Source: Pseudoxanthomonas jiangsuensis (GTDB lineage: Bacteria > Pseudomonadota > Gammaproteobacteria > Xanthomonadales > Xanthomonadaceae). From it: DNA of 64,000 bases. The notes under the pieces are model-generated. The model was not told the DNA's origin. It made no database searches and was given only the letters and a program-made list of their open reading frames with translations. Location of the stretch: NCBI RefSeq assembly GCF_010093185.1, contig NZ_PDWL01000009.1:1-64000 (forward strand), in the 5' to 3' direction. Every line of letters starts with the position of its first letter. Positions within the stretch are counted from its first letter, which is position 1. The position numbers were made by a program, and so were the translations under genes. Positions 34,834 to 43,744 of this stretch are shown here, piece after piece.

Positions 34834-35623
34834 GTGAGGCCGCCTGTTCGCGCAGCTGGCGCGCACGCGCCTCGCCCAGCCACGCGGTGATCCCGCGTCG
34901 CATCAGGTACAGCAAGGGGATCAGGGCGAACGCGAACAGCATCTTGTAGGCGTAGTTGAGCGTGCTCACCGCCAGGAACAGCGACATGGGCCACTTCTGC
35001 GGCCCGAGCACGAACGCGATCCAGATCACCACGAAGCTGTCCACCAGCTGCGACACCGCGGTCGAGCCGGTGGCGCGCAGCCACACGTGCTTCTCGCCGG
35101 TGGCGCGGCGGATGCGGTGGAACACCGCCACGTCCGCCAGCTGCCCGACCAGGAAGGCGACCAGCGAGCCGGCCACGATCCACATACCCTGGCCGAACAC
35201 GGCCGCGTACGCGGCCTGGTAGTCGGGCACGCCCTGGGCTTGGGCGGCCTCGCGCCACCAGCTGGCCGGGGCCAGGGCGATCGCGGCGAAGGCGAACAGG
35301 AAGGCGTAGGCGATCAGCCCGGCGGCCAGCCAGGAGATGAACTTCACCCCGCGCCGGCCGAAGAACTCGTTGATGGTGTCGGTCATGATGAACACCACCG
35401 GCCACAGCAGGGTGCCGGCGGTGAAGCTGAGCGAACCGCTCTGGCCGAACAGGTTCCACTGGAAGGGCGCCAGGCCCAGGGTGTCCTCGAGGGCGAAGAT
35501 CTTGACCCCGATGAACTCGGCCAGGATCGCGTTGGCGCAGAAGAACGCCGCCAGGGCGATGAACAGGCGGACGGCGCGGTCGTCCAGCACCCGGGCCGGG
35601 GCCGCGTCCGTCCCCGCGCTCAC
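34829..35623 (-). CDS. Queuosine precursor transporter (YhhQ/ureide family)
   Basis: A 264-residue inner-membrane protein with six to seven helices. Family markers are FFCANAILAEFIGVKIF, VVFIMTDTINEFFGRRGVKF and VSQLVDSFVVIWIAFVLGP. Members import 7-cyano-7-deazaguanine or related bases for queuosine synthesis. The GTG at 35623 overlaps the stop of the DUF502 gene (GTGA). The stop lies inside a REP element. Confidence 0.92.
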   Translation of the reverse strand: MSAGTDAAPARVLDDRAVRLFIALAAFFCANAILAEFIGVKIFALEDTLGLAPFQWNLFGQSGSLSFTAGTLLWPVVFIMTDTINEFFGRRGVKFISWLAAGLIAYAFLFAFAAIALAPASWWREAAQAQGVPDYQAAYAAVFGQGMWIVAGSLVAFLVGQLADVAVFHRIRRATGEKHVWLRATGSTAVSQLVDSFVVIWIAFVLGPQKWPMSLFLAVSTLNYAYKMLFAFALIPLLYLMRRGITAWLGEARARQLREQAASL

Positions 35624-36297
35624 TTGCGATCGCCCGCGCGGGTGAACGGCATGGTCTCCGGCGCCACCGCGCCGCCGGAGATGATGAAGCCCATGGCCTG
35701 GTCCACGGTCCAGTCGGTGGGCGTGAGCAGTTCCACCGGCACCACCTCCAGGTAGCCGGAGGTCGGGTTGGGCGTGGTCGGCACGTACACCGCGGCCAGC
35801 TCGCGGCCGCTGCCTTCCTCCTTCAGCACCCGGGTGACGAGGCCGATCGACTTCATGTCGCGGTGCGGGAAGTCGATCAGGACCACCCGCTGGGTGCTGC
35901 CCGGCTTGGTCTGCAGGATGTCCAGCAGCTTGCGCGAGCTGGTGTAGATCACGTTGGCCAGCGGCACCCGCCCGATCAGCGCCTCGAACCAGCGCAGCAG
36001 GCGCTGGCCGATCACCCGCCGCGCCAGCAGGCCCACGCCCAGGATCACCAGCAGGGTGGCGAGCATGGCGATGGTGTTCTGCACCCACAGTGCCTGGACC
36101 CAGCCCAGGGAATCGGGGAAGGACCCGGCGATGCGCTGCGACAGCGGCACCACCCACGGGCTGCTGATGCCCGAGAGCAGCACGAACACGAACTTGACCA
36201 CCACCCAGGTCAGCCAGATGGGCAGCAGGGTCAACAGGCCGGTGAGGAACAGCTTCTGCAGCGAGGCGCGCTGCGGCGCATGGGGGTCGGGGGACAT
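35620..36297 (-). CDS. DUF502 domain membrane protein
   Basis: A 225-residue protein with two N-terminal membrane helices (LFLTGLLTLLPIWLTWVVVK and the segment NTIAMLATLLVILGVGLLA) followed by a soluble domain containing NVIYTSSRKLLDILQ, VVLIDFPHRDMKSIGLVT and VYVPTTPNPTSGYLEVV, all standard for DUF502. The function is unknown. It is coupled by overlap to the transporter downstream. Confidence 0.92.
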   Translation of the reverse strand: MSPDPHAPQRASLQKLFLTGLLTLLPIWLTWVVVKFVFVLLSGISSPWVVPLSQRIAGSFPDSLGWVQALWVQNTIAMLATLLVILGVGLLARRVIGQRLLRWFEALIGRVPLANVIYTSSRKLLDILQTKPGSTQRVVLIDFPHRDMKSIGLVTRVLKEEGSGRELAAVYVPTTPNPTSGYLEVVPVELLTPTDWTVDQAMGFIISGGAVAPETMPFTRAGDRK

Positions 36298-36328
36298 GGC
36301 GGCATTGTAAGGCCGCCGGCCCGGCGGA

Positions 36329-36817
36329 TCAGGGGGTTTGCGCCTTCGCCGCCCCGCCCTGCGCCGGCCGCCGGTCCGGCTTGCGCCGCACGTAGACCTG
36401 CTTGCGGACCCGGGCCACGACCTCGCCGCCGGCGTCGAGCACCTCGTTCTCGAACCAGGGCAGGTGCTTGTCGCCGCCGGCGGTGGCCGCGGCGATCTGC
36501 TCCAGCGCCGCATCGCCGACCTCGAACGTGGTGGACACGGTGCCGCGCCCGGGGCTGACGAACTCGATCTCCGCGGCCTTGTCCCAGACGTAGTAGTCGC
36601 GCCCAAGCCGGTGCATCAGCAGCAGCATCCAGAACGGATCGGACATGGCGAACAGGCTGCCGCCGAAGTGGGTGCCGACGTAGTTGCGGTTCCACGGCCG
36701 CATCCGCAGCTCGACCCGGGCCCGGCGCCAGTCCGGCGCGACCTCGGCCACGTGGATGCCGGTGAACAGGAACGGCGGCCACAGGTTCATGCCCAGGCGC
36801 AGGGTGGAGGCTTTCAT
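36329..36817 (-). CDS. DUF4442 (hotdog-fold thioesterase-like) protein
   Basis: A 162-residue protein starting MKASTLRLGMNLWPPFLFTG. The conserved NRNYVGTHFGGSLFAMSDPF segment is the hotdog helix region with the catalytic-like HFGG. A basic C-terminal tail follows VRKQVYVRRKP. Members are assumed to be acyl thioesterases; the substrate is unknown. Weak upstream frame extension exists, but ATG 36817 fits the family start. Confidence 0.88.
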   Translation of the reverse strand: MKASTLRLGMNLWPPFLFTGIHVAEVAPDWRRARVELRMRPWNRNYVGTHFGGSLFAMSDPFWMLLLMHRLGRDYYVWDKAAEIEFVSPGRGTVSTTFEVGDAALEQIAAATAGGDKHLPWFENEVLDAGGEVVARVRKQVYVRRKPDRRPAQGGAAKAQTP

Positions 36818-36856
36818 GCGGTGGCGGGAGCGGCGGGCGAGGGGAGGTCGAGTGTA

Positions 36857-36874
36857 CCGTACGCAATCGTACGG
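36857..36874. promoter_or_regulatory. CCGTACG palindrome between DUF4442 and accD
   Basis: CCGTACG-CAAT-CGTACGG is a perfect 7-4-7 dyad in the 151-base gap between divergent genes. It is a possible operator or a site for a stem in either leader. TAGACT at 36912-36917 is a candidate -10 for accD. No factor is identified. Confidence 0.45.
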
Positions 36875-36968
36875 ACAACCCGCGACCGGCACCGCTTTGG
36901 GGCACGTGAGCTAGACTGTCGGCCTTTCCGGCCGGACCCCGGCCCCTGAACGGAACCGACCTTTCCGA

Positions 36969-37862
36969 ATGAGCTGGATCAGCAAACTGATGCCGTCCGG
37001 CATCCGCACCGACAGCGGTGCCGGCCGCAAGCGCAACGTCCCCGAGGGCCTGTGGGAGAAGTGCGACCGCTGCGGCGCGGTGCTCTACCGCCCGGAGCTG
37101 GAGGAGAACCTGGAGGTGTGCCCCAAGTGCGCCTTCCACATGCCGATCCGGGCCCGCGCGCGCCTGGCCGGGCTGTTCGACCCCGGCAGCACCACCGAAC
37201 TGGCCGGCACCCTGTCGCCGACCGACGTGCTCAAGTTCAAGGATTCCAAGCGCTACGCCGAGCGGATCAAATCCACCCAGAAGTCCACCGGCGAGTTCGA
37301 CGCGATGGTGGCCATGGAAGGGCGGCTGAAGGGCCGGCCGCTGGTCGCCAGCGCCTTCGACTTCGCCTACATGGGCGGCTCGATGGGCTCGGTGGTGGGC
37401 GAGAAGTTCGCCCGCGCCGGCGAGCGCGCGCTGGAGCTGGGCGCGCCGTTCGTCAACTTTTCCGCCAGCGGCGGCGCGCGGATGCAGGAGAGCCTGTTCT
37501 CGCTGATGCAGATGGCCAAGACCTCGGCGGTCCTGGCCCGGCTGCGCGAGGCCGGCGTTCCCTACATCTCGGTCCTGACCCATCCGACCACCGGCGGCGT
37601 CTCGGCCAGCCTGGCGATGCTGGGCGACCTGAACATCGCCGAGCCCGAGGCCCAGATCGGCTTCGCCGGCCCGCGGGTGATCGAGCAGACCGTGCGCGAG
37701 AAGCTGCCGGAAGGCTTCCAGCGCTCGGAGTTCCTGCTCGAGCACGGCGCCATCGACCAGATCTGCGACCGCCGCGAGCTGCGCGATCGCCTGGCCGTGC
37801 TGCTGGCGATGATGACCCGGCAACCGCAGCCCGAAGACGCCGATACCCTGGACGCGGCATGA
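36969..37862 (+). CDS. accD: Acetyl-CoA carboxylase carboxyltransferase subunit beta
   Basis: A 297-residue cytosolic subunit that, with AccA, transfers carboxyl from biotin to acetyl-CoA in fatty acid synthesis. The zinc ribbon is CDRC...CPKC at residues 36-58. The crotonase-like core contains [30 protein letters not shown] and [16 protein letters not shown]. It overlaps glmM by ATGA, so the two are coupled. Confidence 0.97.
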   Translation: MSWISKLMPSGIRTDSGAGRKRNVPEGLWEKCDRCGAVLYRPELEENLEVCPKCAFHMPIRARARLAGLFDPGSTTELAGTLSPTDVLKFKDSKRYAERIKSTQKSTGEFDAMVAMEGRLKGRPLVASAFDFAYMGGSMGSVVGEKFARAGERALELGAPFVNFSASGGARMQESLFSLMQMAKTSAVLARLREAGVPYISVLTHPTTGGVSASLAMLGDLNIAEPEAQIGFAGPRVIEQTVREKLPEGFQRSEFLLEHGAIDQICDRRELRDRLAVLLAMMTRQPQPEDADTLDAA

Positions 37863-39214
37863 GCGGCGCCCAGCGCTATTTCGGCACCGACGGCATCCGC
37901 GGCCGAGTCGGCGAGGGCGCGATCTCGGCCGACTTCGTCCTGCGCCTGGGCAACGCCCTGGGCCGGGTCCTGGCCGCCGGCCTGCCGGGCCGGCGCACGG
38001 TGGTGATCGGCAAGGACACCCGGATCTCCGGCTACATGTTCGAGTCGGCGCTGGAGGCCGGGCTGGTGGCCGCCGGCGTGGACGTGCAGCTGCTGGGGCC
38101 GATGCCGACCCCGGCGGTGGCGTTCCTGACCCGGACCCTGGGCGCGGACGCGGGGATCGTCATCAGCGCCTCGCACAACCCGCACTACGACAACGGCATC
38201 AAGTTCTTCTCGGCCGAAGGCGAGAAGCTGGACGACGCCACCGAGCTGGCGCTGGAAGCGGCGCTGGACGGCGAGTTCGCCACGGTCGAGTCGGAACGGC
38301 TGGGCAAGGCCATGCGCGCGCGCGACGCGGTCGGCCGCTACATCGAGTTCTGCAAGTCCTCGGTGCCGCGCGGCTTCGACCTGCGCGGGCTGAAGATCGT
38401 GCTCGACTGCGCCCACGGCGCCACCTACCACATCGCCCCGCTGCTGTTCCGCGAGCTGGGCGCGCAGGTCACCGCGATCGGCGCGGCCCCGGATGGGGTG
38501 AACATCAACGCCGGGGTCGGCTCGATGCACATCGACAACCTCGCCGCCCGGGTGGCCGAGGCCGGCGCCGACCTGGGCATTGCCTTCGACGGCGACGGCG
38601 ACCGGGTGCTGATGGTCGACGAGCGCGGCACCCCGGTGGACGGCGACGGCCTTTTGTACGTGCTGGCCCGGGCGTGGCAGGCCGAGGGCCGCCTGCACGG
38701 ACCGGTGGTCGGCACCCTGATGACCAACTACGGCCTGGAGAAGGCGCTGGGCGAGGCCGGCATCGCCTTCCAGCGCGCCCGGGTCGGCGACCGCTACGTC
38801 CACCAGGCCCTGGTCGAGGGCGGAGGCGTGCTCGGCGGCGAGGCCTCCGGGCACCTTTTGTGCCTGGATCGGGCCACCACCGGCGATGCCATCGTCAGCG
38901 CCCTGCAGGTGCTGGACGTGCTGCGTCGCGCCGGCCAGAGCCTGCGCCAGGCGGTCGCGGACCTGGCGATGCTGCCGCAGAAGACGGTCAACGTGCGCCT
39001 GGACGGCGCCTCGGCCAAGGCGATCGTGGACGAGGCCGGCGTGCGCCAGGCCCTGCAGGCCGCGCAGGCGGCGGTGCAGGGCAGGGGCCGCGCCTTCCTG
39101 CGCCCGTCCGGCACCGAGCCGGTGGTGCGGGTCACGGTCGAGGCCGACGATGCCGCGCTGATGCAGGACACCCTCGACGGCCTGGCCGCCGCGGTGCGTC
39201 AGGCCGCGGCCTGA
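37859..39214 (+). CDS. glmM: Phosphoglucosamine mutase
   Basis: A 451-residue cytosolic enzyme that converts glucosamine-6-phosphate to glucosamine-1-phosphate for peptidoglycan and LPS. Motifs are [12 protein letters not shown] at the start, the phosphoserine loop [15 protein letters not shown], the metal loop [13 protein letters not shown], the sugar loop [12 protein letters not shown] and the phosphate loop [11 protein letters not shown]. Coupled to accD upstream. Confidence 0.97.
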   Translation: MSGAQRYFGTDGIRGRVGEGAISADFVLRLGNALGRVLAAGLPGRRTVVIGKDTRISGYMFESALEAGLVAAGVDVQLLGPMPTPAVAFLTRTLGADAGIVISASHNPHYDNGIKFFSAEGEKLDDATELALEAALDGEFATVESERLGKAMRARDAVGRYIEFCKSSVPRGFDLRGLKIVLDCAHGATYHIAPLLFRELGAQVTAIGAAPDGVNINAGVGSMHIDNLAARVAEAGADLGIAFDGDGDRVLMVDERGTPVDGDGLLYVLARAWQAEGRLHGPVVGTLMTNYGLEKALGEAGIAFQRARVGDRYVHQALVEGGGVLGGEASGHLLCLDRATTGDAIVSALQVLDVLRRAGQSLRQAVADLAMLPQKTVNVRLDGASAKAIVDEAGVRQALQAAQAAVQGRGRAFLRPSGTEPVVRVTVEADDAALMQDTLDGLAAAVRQAAA

Positions 39215-39284
39215 CCGCCCCCGATCGATACCCCCGGCCGCGCGGCATGTTCCACTGCCGCCGCCGATTCCCCGGAGCATTCCC

Positions 39285-40238
39285 ATGGCAGCACGCATCC
39301 CGACCCTCGACATCACCCGCTTCACCGCCCCTTCCAGCGCGGCCGACCGCGAAGCCTTCGTCGCCGAACTCGGCGCTGCCTACCGCGAATGGGGCTTCGC
39401 CGGGATCCGCAACCACGGCATCCCGCAGGACGGGATCGACGCCGCCTACGAGGCGTTCAAGCGCTTCTTCGCCCTGCCCGAGGAGGTCAAGAGGCAGTAC
39501 CACGTCCCCGGCGGCGGCGGCGCGCGCGGCTACACCCCGTTCGGGGTGGAGACCGCCAAGGGCGCCAAGCACTTCGACCTGAAGGAGTTCTGGCACATCG
39601 GCCGCGAGATCCCGGACGACTCGAAGTACCGCGCGGTCATGCCGCCGAACCTGTGGCCGGCCGAGGTGCCGGAGATGCGCGAGCACGGCTACGGCCTGTA
39701 CCAGGCCCTGGACCACCTCGGTTCGCAGGTGCTGTCGGCGCTGGCCCTGCACATCGGCCTGGCCGAGGACTGGTTCGCCGACAAGACCGACTCCGGCAAT
39801 TCGATCCTGCGCCCGATCCACTACCCGCCGATCACCGCCGACGACATCCCCAATGTCCGCGCGGGCGCGCACGAGGACATCAACCTGATCACCCTGCTGG
39901 TCGGCGCCAGCGCCTCGGGCCTGGAAGTGCTCTCGCGCCAGGGCGAGTGGGTGCCGTTCACCGCCGACGCCGACACCATCGTGGTCAACATCGGCGACAT
40001 GCTGCAGCGCCTGACCAACCACGTGTATCCCTCGACCACCCACCGGGTGGTCAACCCGCAGGGCGGGGAGGCGCGCAAGCCGCGCTACTCGGTGCCGTTC
40101 TTCCTGCATCCCAACCCGGACTTCCTGATCGACGTGCTGCCGTCCACGGTCAGCGCCGACAACCCCAGCCGCTATCCCGAACCGATCACCGCCCAGGGCT
40201 ATCTCGAGGAGCGCCTGCGCGAGATCAAGCTGAAGTAA
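39285..40238 (+). CDS. Isopenicillin-N-synthase-like 2-oxoglutarate/Fe(II) oxygenase
   Basis: A 317-residue cytosolic enzyme. The N-terminal DIOX domain is YREWGFAGIRNHGI. The iron ligands are seen in AGAHEDINLITLL (His and Asp) and STTHRVVNP (His), and the 2-oxoglutarate-binding Arg-x-Ser in KPRYSVPFFLHPNPD. The substrate is unknown; many proteobacteria carry such a gene. It lies 70 bases past glmM and before tpiA. Confidence 0.93.
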   Translation: MAARIPTLDITRFTAPSSAADREAFVAELGAAYREWGFAGIRNHGIPQDGIDAAYEAFKRFFALPEEVKRQYHVPGGGGARGYTPFGVETAKGAKHFDLKEFWHIGREIPDDSKYRAVMPPNLWPAEVPEMREHGYGLYQALDHLGSQVLSALALHIGLAEDWFADKTDSGNSILRPIHYPPITADDIPNVRAGAHEDINLITLLVGASASGLEVLSRQGEWVPFTADADTIVVNIGDMLQRLTNHVYPSTTHRVVNPQGGEARKPRYSVPFFLHPNPDFLIDVLPSTVSADNPSRYPEPITAQGYLEERLREIKLK

Positions 40239-40320
40239 CCGCGGGACACATCCTGTCCGCTCCATGTCCTGCGTTGTCAGCGCGCAGGACATCCGTACCG
40301 CGCGGTATCCTGTCCGCCTA
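40239..40320. other. Palindrome cluster before tpiA
   Basis: A perfect 10-base stem ATGTCCTGCG/CGCAGGACAT (40264-40273 and 40283-40292) is flanked by two direct copies of ATCCTGTCCGC (40250-40260, 40307-40317). On the - strand GACA-GGATG-TGTC places a CAGGATG motif in a loop. It may be a leader structure or operator of tpiA, or a decayed relative of the GGA-loop elements. Confidence 0.5.
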
Positions 40321-40340
40321 CGGTTCACATGGAGTGGTGC

Positions 40341-41099
40341 ATGCGCCGCAAGATCGTCGCCGGCAACTGGAAGCTTCATGGCACGCGGGCGTTCGCCACC
40401 GCGCTGGTCGCCGAGATCGCGGCGTCCGCGCCGGTGCCGGGGGTGGAGCTGGTGGTGCTGCCGCCCTTGCCCTACCTGGGCGACCTGATCGAGGACTTCG
40501 AGGGTACGCCGCTGGTGTTCGGCGCCCAGGACGTCAGCAGCAACGAGCAGGGCGCCTACACCGGCGAGGTCTCGGCCTCGATGCTGGTCGACGTCGGCGC
40601 CCGCTACGGCCTGTGCGGGCACTCCGAGCGCCGCCGCTACCACCACGAGAGCAGCGAACTGGTCGCGCTCAAGTTCCGCGCCGCCCTCAACGCCGGGCTG
40701 CGGCCGGTGCTGTGCATGGGCGAGCGCCTGGAGGACCGCGACGCCGGCCGGGCCGAGGAAGTGATCGCCGCCCAGCTGCAGCCGGTCCTGGACCTGGTCG
40801 GGGTCGAAGGCTTCGCCGGCGCGGTCCTGGCCTACGAGCCGGTCTGGGCGATCGGCACCGGCCGCAACGCGACCCCGGAACAGGCCCAGGCCATGCACGC
40901 CTTCATCCGTCGCCAGATCGCCGCGCACGATGCTAGAATCGCCGATTCCCTGCCGATCCTGTACGGCGGCAGCGTGAAGCCCGACAACGCCGGCGCCCTG
41001 TGTGGGCAGCCTGACGTGGACGGCGGGCTGATCGGTGGCGCCTCGCTGGTGGCCGCGGATTTCCTGGCCATTGCCCGGGCGGTTTCGCCGGCCCGGTAA
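40341..41099 (+). CDS. tpiA: Triosephosphate isomerase
   Basis: A 252-residue glycolytic enzyme. Catalytic residues are Lys in AGNWKLHG, His in GLCGHSERR and Glu in AYEPVWAIGTG; phosphate is bound by LYGGSVKPDN. ATG 40341 follows GGAG at six bases and matches the family start MRRKIVAGNWK; an ATG four codons upstream is less likely. It precedes secG by 17 bases. Confidence 0.97.
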   Translation: MRRKIVAGNWKLHGTRAFATALVAEIAASAPVPGVELVVLPPLPYLGDLIEDFEGTPLVFGAQDVSSNEQGAYTGEVSASMLVDVGARYGLCGHSERRRYHHESSELVALKFRAALNAGLRPVLCMGERLEDRDAGRAEEVIAAQLQPVLDLVGVEGFAGAVLAYEPVWAIGTGRNATPEQAQAMHAFIRRQIAAHDARIADSLPILYGGSVKPDNAGALCGQPDVDGGLIGGASLVAADFLAIARAVSPAR

Positions 41100-41116
41100 C
41101 AGAGATCACCCGACCA

Positions 41117-41569
41117 ATGCTGATGCTGATCCTCAACGTGGTGTACGTGCTGGTGGCGATCGCGATGATCGCGCTGATCCTGCTGCAGCGCGGCGCCGGC
41201 GCGGCCGCCGGTTCCGGCTTCGGCGCGGGCGCCTCGGGCACCGTGTTCGGCGCGCGCGGCGCCTCCAACTTCCTGTCCAAGAGCACCAAGTGGCTGGCCG
41301 TGGTGTTCTTCGGCATCAGCCTGTTCATGGCCTGGTACGCCACCCACAGCGCCCGCCCGGTCGCGCAGCAGGACCTGGGCGTGATGGCCCAGCCGGCGGC
41401 CCCCGTACAGACCGGCGCCCCGGCGCCGGGCGAGATGCCCGCCCTGCCGGCCGCTCCGGCTTCGGAGGTCCCGTCCGCCGCCCCGGCCCAGCCGGCCGCG
41501 CAGGACGCGGTGCCGGCCCCGCAGCCGGCGCAGGAAAACCCCGTGGAGACCGCGCCGCCGGCGCAGTAA
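41117..41569 (+). CDS. secG: Protein-export membrane protein SecG
   Basis: A 150-residue accessory subunit of the SecYEG channel. Two membrane helices (residues 1-22 and about 56-75) flank the cytosolic loop AALILLQRGAGAAAGSGFGAGASG with the conserved Gly-rich motif. The C-terminal 65 residues are Ala/Pro/Gln-rich, a longer tail than in E. coli but usual in this family of bacteria. Confidence 0.95.
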   Translation: MLMLILNVVYVLVAIAMIALILLQRGAGAAAGSGFGAGASGTVFGARGASNFLSKSTKWLAVVFFGISLFMAWYATHSARPVAQQDLGVMAQPAAPVQTGAPAPGEMPALPAAPASEVPSAAPAQPAAQDAVPAPQPAQENPVETAPPAQ

Positions 41570-41612
41570 CCGCGTACAATGCCGGCCGCGCCGCGTGCCG
41601 GCAGCCGTCTTT

Positions 41613-41697
41613 GCCCAGGTGGCGGAATTGGTAGACGCACTACCTTGAGGTGGTAGCGACGAAAGTCGTAGGGGTTCGAGTCCCCTCTTGGGCACCA
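41613..41697 (+). tRNA. tRNA-Leu (anticodon GAG)
   Basis: An 85-base class II tRNA with encoded CCA. The acceptor GCCCAGG pairs with the 3' strand before ACCA, the anticodon stem CTACC/GGTAG holds loop TTGAGGT (anticodon GAG), a long variable arm GCGACGAAAGTCGT follows, and the T arm is GGGG-TTCGAGT-CCCC. Confidence 0.97.
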
Positions 41698-41741
41698 TTC
41701 GCTGTACCTCGCGCGGCCTTGGCCGCCGGGGCCGACAAAGG

Positions 41742-41762
41742 CCCGCCGATGGCGGGTTTTTT
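41742..41762 (+). terminator. Terminator after tRNA-Leu
   Basis: CCCGCC-GAT-GGCGGG followed by TTTTTT, 45 bases past the tRNA. It separates the secG/tRNA unit from the nuo operon. Confidence 0.85.
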
Positions 41763-41807
41763 GTTGGGCCGGCGGCGGTTTCCGTGATGTGGATCGTCGC
41801 GGAAGCG

Positions 41808-41837
41808 TTTACTCTGTCGCGGACCAGCCGCTACAAT
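41808..41837 (+). promoter_or_regulatory. Probable nuo operon promoter
   Basis: TTTACT (41808-41813) and TACAAT (41832-41837) are spaced 18 bases apart in an otherwise GC-rich region, just past the tRNA terminator. Transcription would begin near 41844. Confidence 0.6.
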
Positions 41838-41843
41838 TCCGCT

Positions 41844-42004
41844 GCTATGCACAAAGCGTTCGGGGCGGGCCGGTGGCCTTCCCCGGGCGGGCGTGGCGAG
41901 ACTCCGTGGCCACGCCGCGGCAGGAAACACGACAGGCGCGCCGTCCCATGCGGCGGCGCCCACCCAAGCCCGGCATGCCGGGCAGAGGCAAGAGAGAACC
42001 GCAC
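41844..42004 (+). other. nuo operon leader, about 160 bases
   Basis: No believable gene is seen. Stems include GGCGTGGC/GCCACGCC (41890-41897 with 41909-41916) and CCCGGCATGCCGGG just before the ribosome-binding region of nuoA. The length and hairpins suggest post-transcriptional control, but no known riboswitch is recognised. Confidence 0.45.
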
Positions 42005-42361
42005 GTGCTGGCCCAATACCTGCCGACCCTGTTGTTCCTGATCGTGGCCACCGGGATCGGCGTCGCGCTGATCATCGTCGGCAACGTCCTCGGCCCGCGC
42101 CGCCCGGACCCGCAGAAGCTCTCGCCGTACGAGTGCGGCTTCGAGGCCTTCGAGGACGCGCGCATGAAGTTCGACGTGCGCTACTACCTCATCGCCATCC
42201 AGTTCATCGTCTTCGACCTGGAAATCATCTTCATCGTGCCGTGGACCCTCGTGTTCCAGGAACTGGGACCGCGCGCGCTGGTCACCATGGGCCTGTTCGT
42301 CGGGATGCTGTTCCTCGGCTTCGTCTACGTCTGGAAGAAGGGAGCGCTCGAATGGGAGTGA
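42005..42361 (+). CDS. nuoA: NADH-quinone oxidoreductase subunit A
   Basis: A 118-residue membrane subunit of complex I with three helices and the conserved loop [20 protein letters not shown]. The GTG at 42005 gives the family start [12 protein letters not shown]; an AAGAGAGAA stretch lies upstream. It overlaps nuoB by ten bases. Confidence 0.95.
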   Translation: MLAQYLPTLLFLIVATGIGVALIIVGNVLGPRRPDPQKLSPYECGFEAFEDARMKFDVRYYLIAIQFIVFDLEIIFIVPWTLVFQELGPRALVTMGLFVGMLFLGFVYVWKKGALEWE

Positions 42362-42927
42362 TCCAAACCATCGACCGCCTGATGACCAACCCGATCCCGG
42401 AAGGGCGGGTGGACGACATCCTGCGGCCCGAGGGCGACAACCCGCTGCTGGAAAAGGGCTACGTCACCACCAGCGTCGATGCGCTGGTCAACTGGGCGCG
42501 CACCGGCTCGATGTGGCCGATGACCTTCGGCCTGGCCTGCTGCGCGGTGGAGATGATGCACGCCGGCGCCGCGCGCCTGGACCTGGACCGCTACGGCGTG
42601 GTGTTCCGGCCCTCGCCGCGCCAGTCCGACGTGATGATCGTGGCCGGCACCCTGGTCAACAAGATGGCCCCGGCCCTGCGCAAGGTCTACGACCAGATGC
42701 CGGACCCGAAGTGGGTGATCTCGATGGGCAGCTGCGCCAACGGCGGCGGCTACTACCACTACTCCTACGCGGTGGTGCGCGGCTGCGACCGGGTGGTGCC
42801 GGTGGACGTCTACGTGCCGGGCTGCCCGCCCACGGCCGAGGCGCTGGTCTACGGCATCCTGCAGCTGCAGAAGAAAATCTGGCGCACGCAGACGGTGGCG
42901 AAGAAGACCAACACGATCGCCCGCTGA
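42352..42927 (+). CDS. nuoB: NADH-quinone oxidoreductase subunit B
   Basis: A 191-residue peripheral subunit that holds the terminal N2 cluster. Ligands are in [24 protein letters not shown] and [13 protein letters not shown]. The start overlaps the end of nuoA. Confidence 0.97.
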   Translation: MGVIQTIDRLMTNPIPEGRVDDILRPEGDNPLLEKGYVTTSVDALVNWARTGSMWPMTFGLACCAVEMMHAGAARLDLDRYGVVFRPSPRQSDVMIVAGTLVNKMAPALRKVYDQMPDPKWVISMGSCANGGGYYHYSYAVVRGCDRVVPVDVYVPGCPPTAEALVYGILQLQKKIWRTQTVAKKTNTIAR

Positions 42928-42988
42928 TCCCACCCTTTCGATCCATCGCGCCGCCTCCGGCGCACAACCGACGGATACGCCAAGCCCC

Positions 42989-43744
42989 ATGGCCGAGCCA
43001 GCTGCCACCTTCGCCCAACGACTGCGCGAGCGCTTCCCCGCCGCCACGGTCACCGTGGCCGAGCCCCGCGGCGAAGTCACCCTCGAGGCCGCCTCCGGCG
43101 CCGACTGGCTGGCCACCTGCCAGGCCCTGCGCGACGAGCTCGGCTTCGAGCAGTTGTCGGACCTGTGCGGCATCGACTACATGGGTTTCGGCAGCGACGA
43201 GTGGGATACCGACGACGTGTCCTCCGGCGGCTTCAGCCGCGGCGTCGAGGGCAAGGCCACCGGCCGCTTCGCCTGGGGCGAGCAGCCCAGCGAGCAGGCC
43301 GGCGCCGGGATCGAGCCGACCCTGGTGCCCGAGCGCCGCTTCGCCGCCGTCGCCCAGCTGATCTCCTACGCCCGCAACCAGCGCCTGCGCGTGCGCTGCT
43401 TCGCCGCCGACGACGCCCTGCCGGTGGTGCCGTCGGTCACCGGCATCTGGCCGGGCGCCAACTGGTTCGAGCGCGAGGCCTTCGACCTGTACGGCATCGT
43501 CTTCGAGGGCCATCCGGACCTGCGCCGGATCCTCACCGACTACGGCTTCGTCGGCCATCCGTTCCGCAAGGACTTCCCGCTGATCGGCAACGTGGAAGTG
43601 CGCTACGACGAGGAGCGCAAGCGCGTGGTCTACGAGCCGGTGACCTCGGTCGAGCCGCGCGTCGGCGTGCCGCGCGTGATCCGCGACGACGCCCGCTACG
43701 AGACCGCGGCCGGCGAAGCCGCGCAGCGGGAGGCCGCCAAGTGA
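42989..43744 (+). CDS. nuoC: NADH-quinone oxidoreductase subunit C
   Basis: A 251-residue peripheral-arm subunit (30-kDa type). The conserved block is [20 protein letters not shown] followed by [24 protein letters not shown]. Its stop overlaps the GTG start of nuoD. It is separate from nuoD rather than fused as in E. coli. Confidence 0.96.
   Translation: MAEPAATFAQRLRERFPAATVTVAEPRGEVTLEAASGADWLATCQALRDELGFEQLSDLCGIDYMGFGSDEWDTDDVSSGGFSRGVEGKATGRFAWGEQPSEQAGAGIEPTLVPERRFAAVAQLISYARNQRLRVRCFAADDALPVVPSVTGIWPGANWFEREAFDLYGIVFEGHPDLRRILTDYGFVGHPFRKDFPLIGNVEVRYDEERKRVVYEPVTSVEPRVGVPRVIRDDARYETAAGEAAQREAAK

Noticed and set aside
41846..42041. Short open frame in the nuo leader starting [13 protein letters not shown]
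   Set aside because: Arg/Pro/Gly-rich, overlaps nuoA, no ribosome site and no recognisable family.
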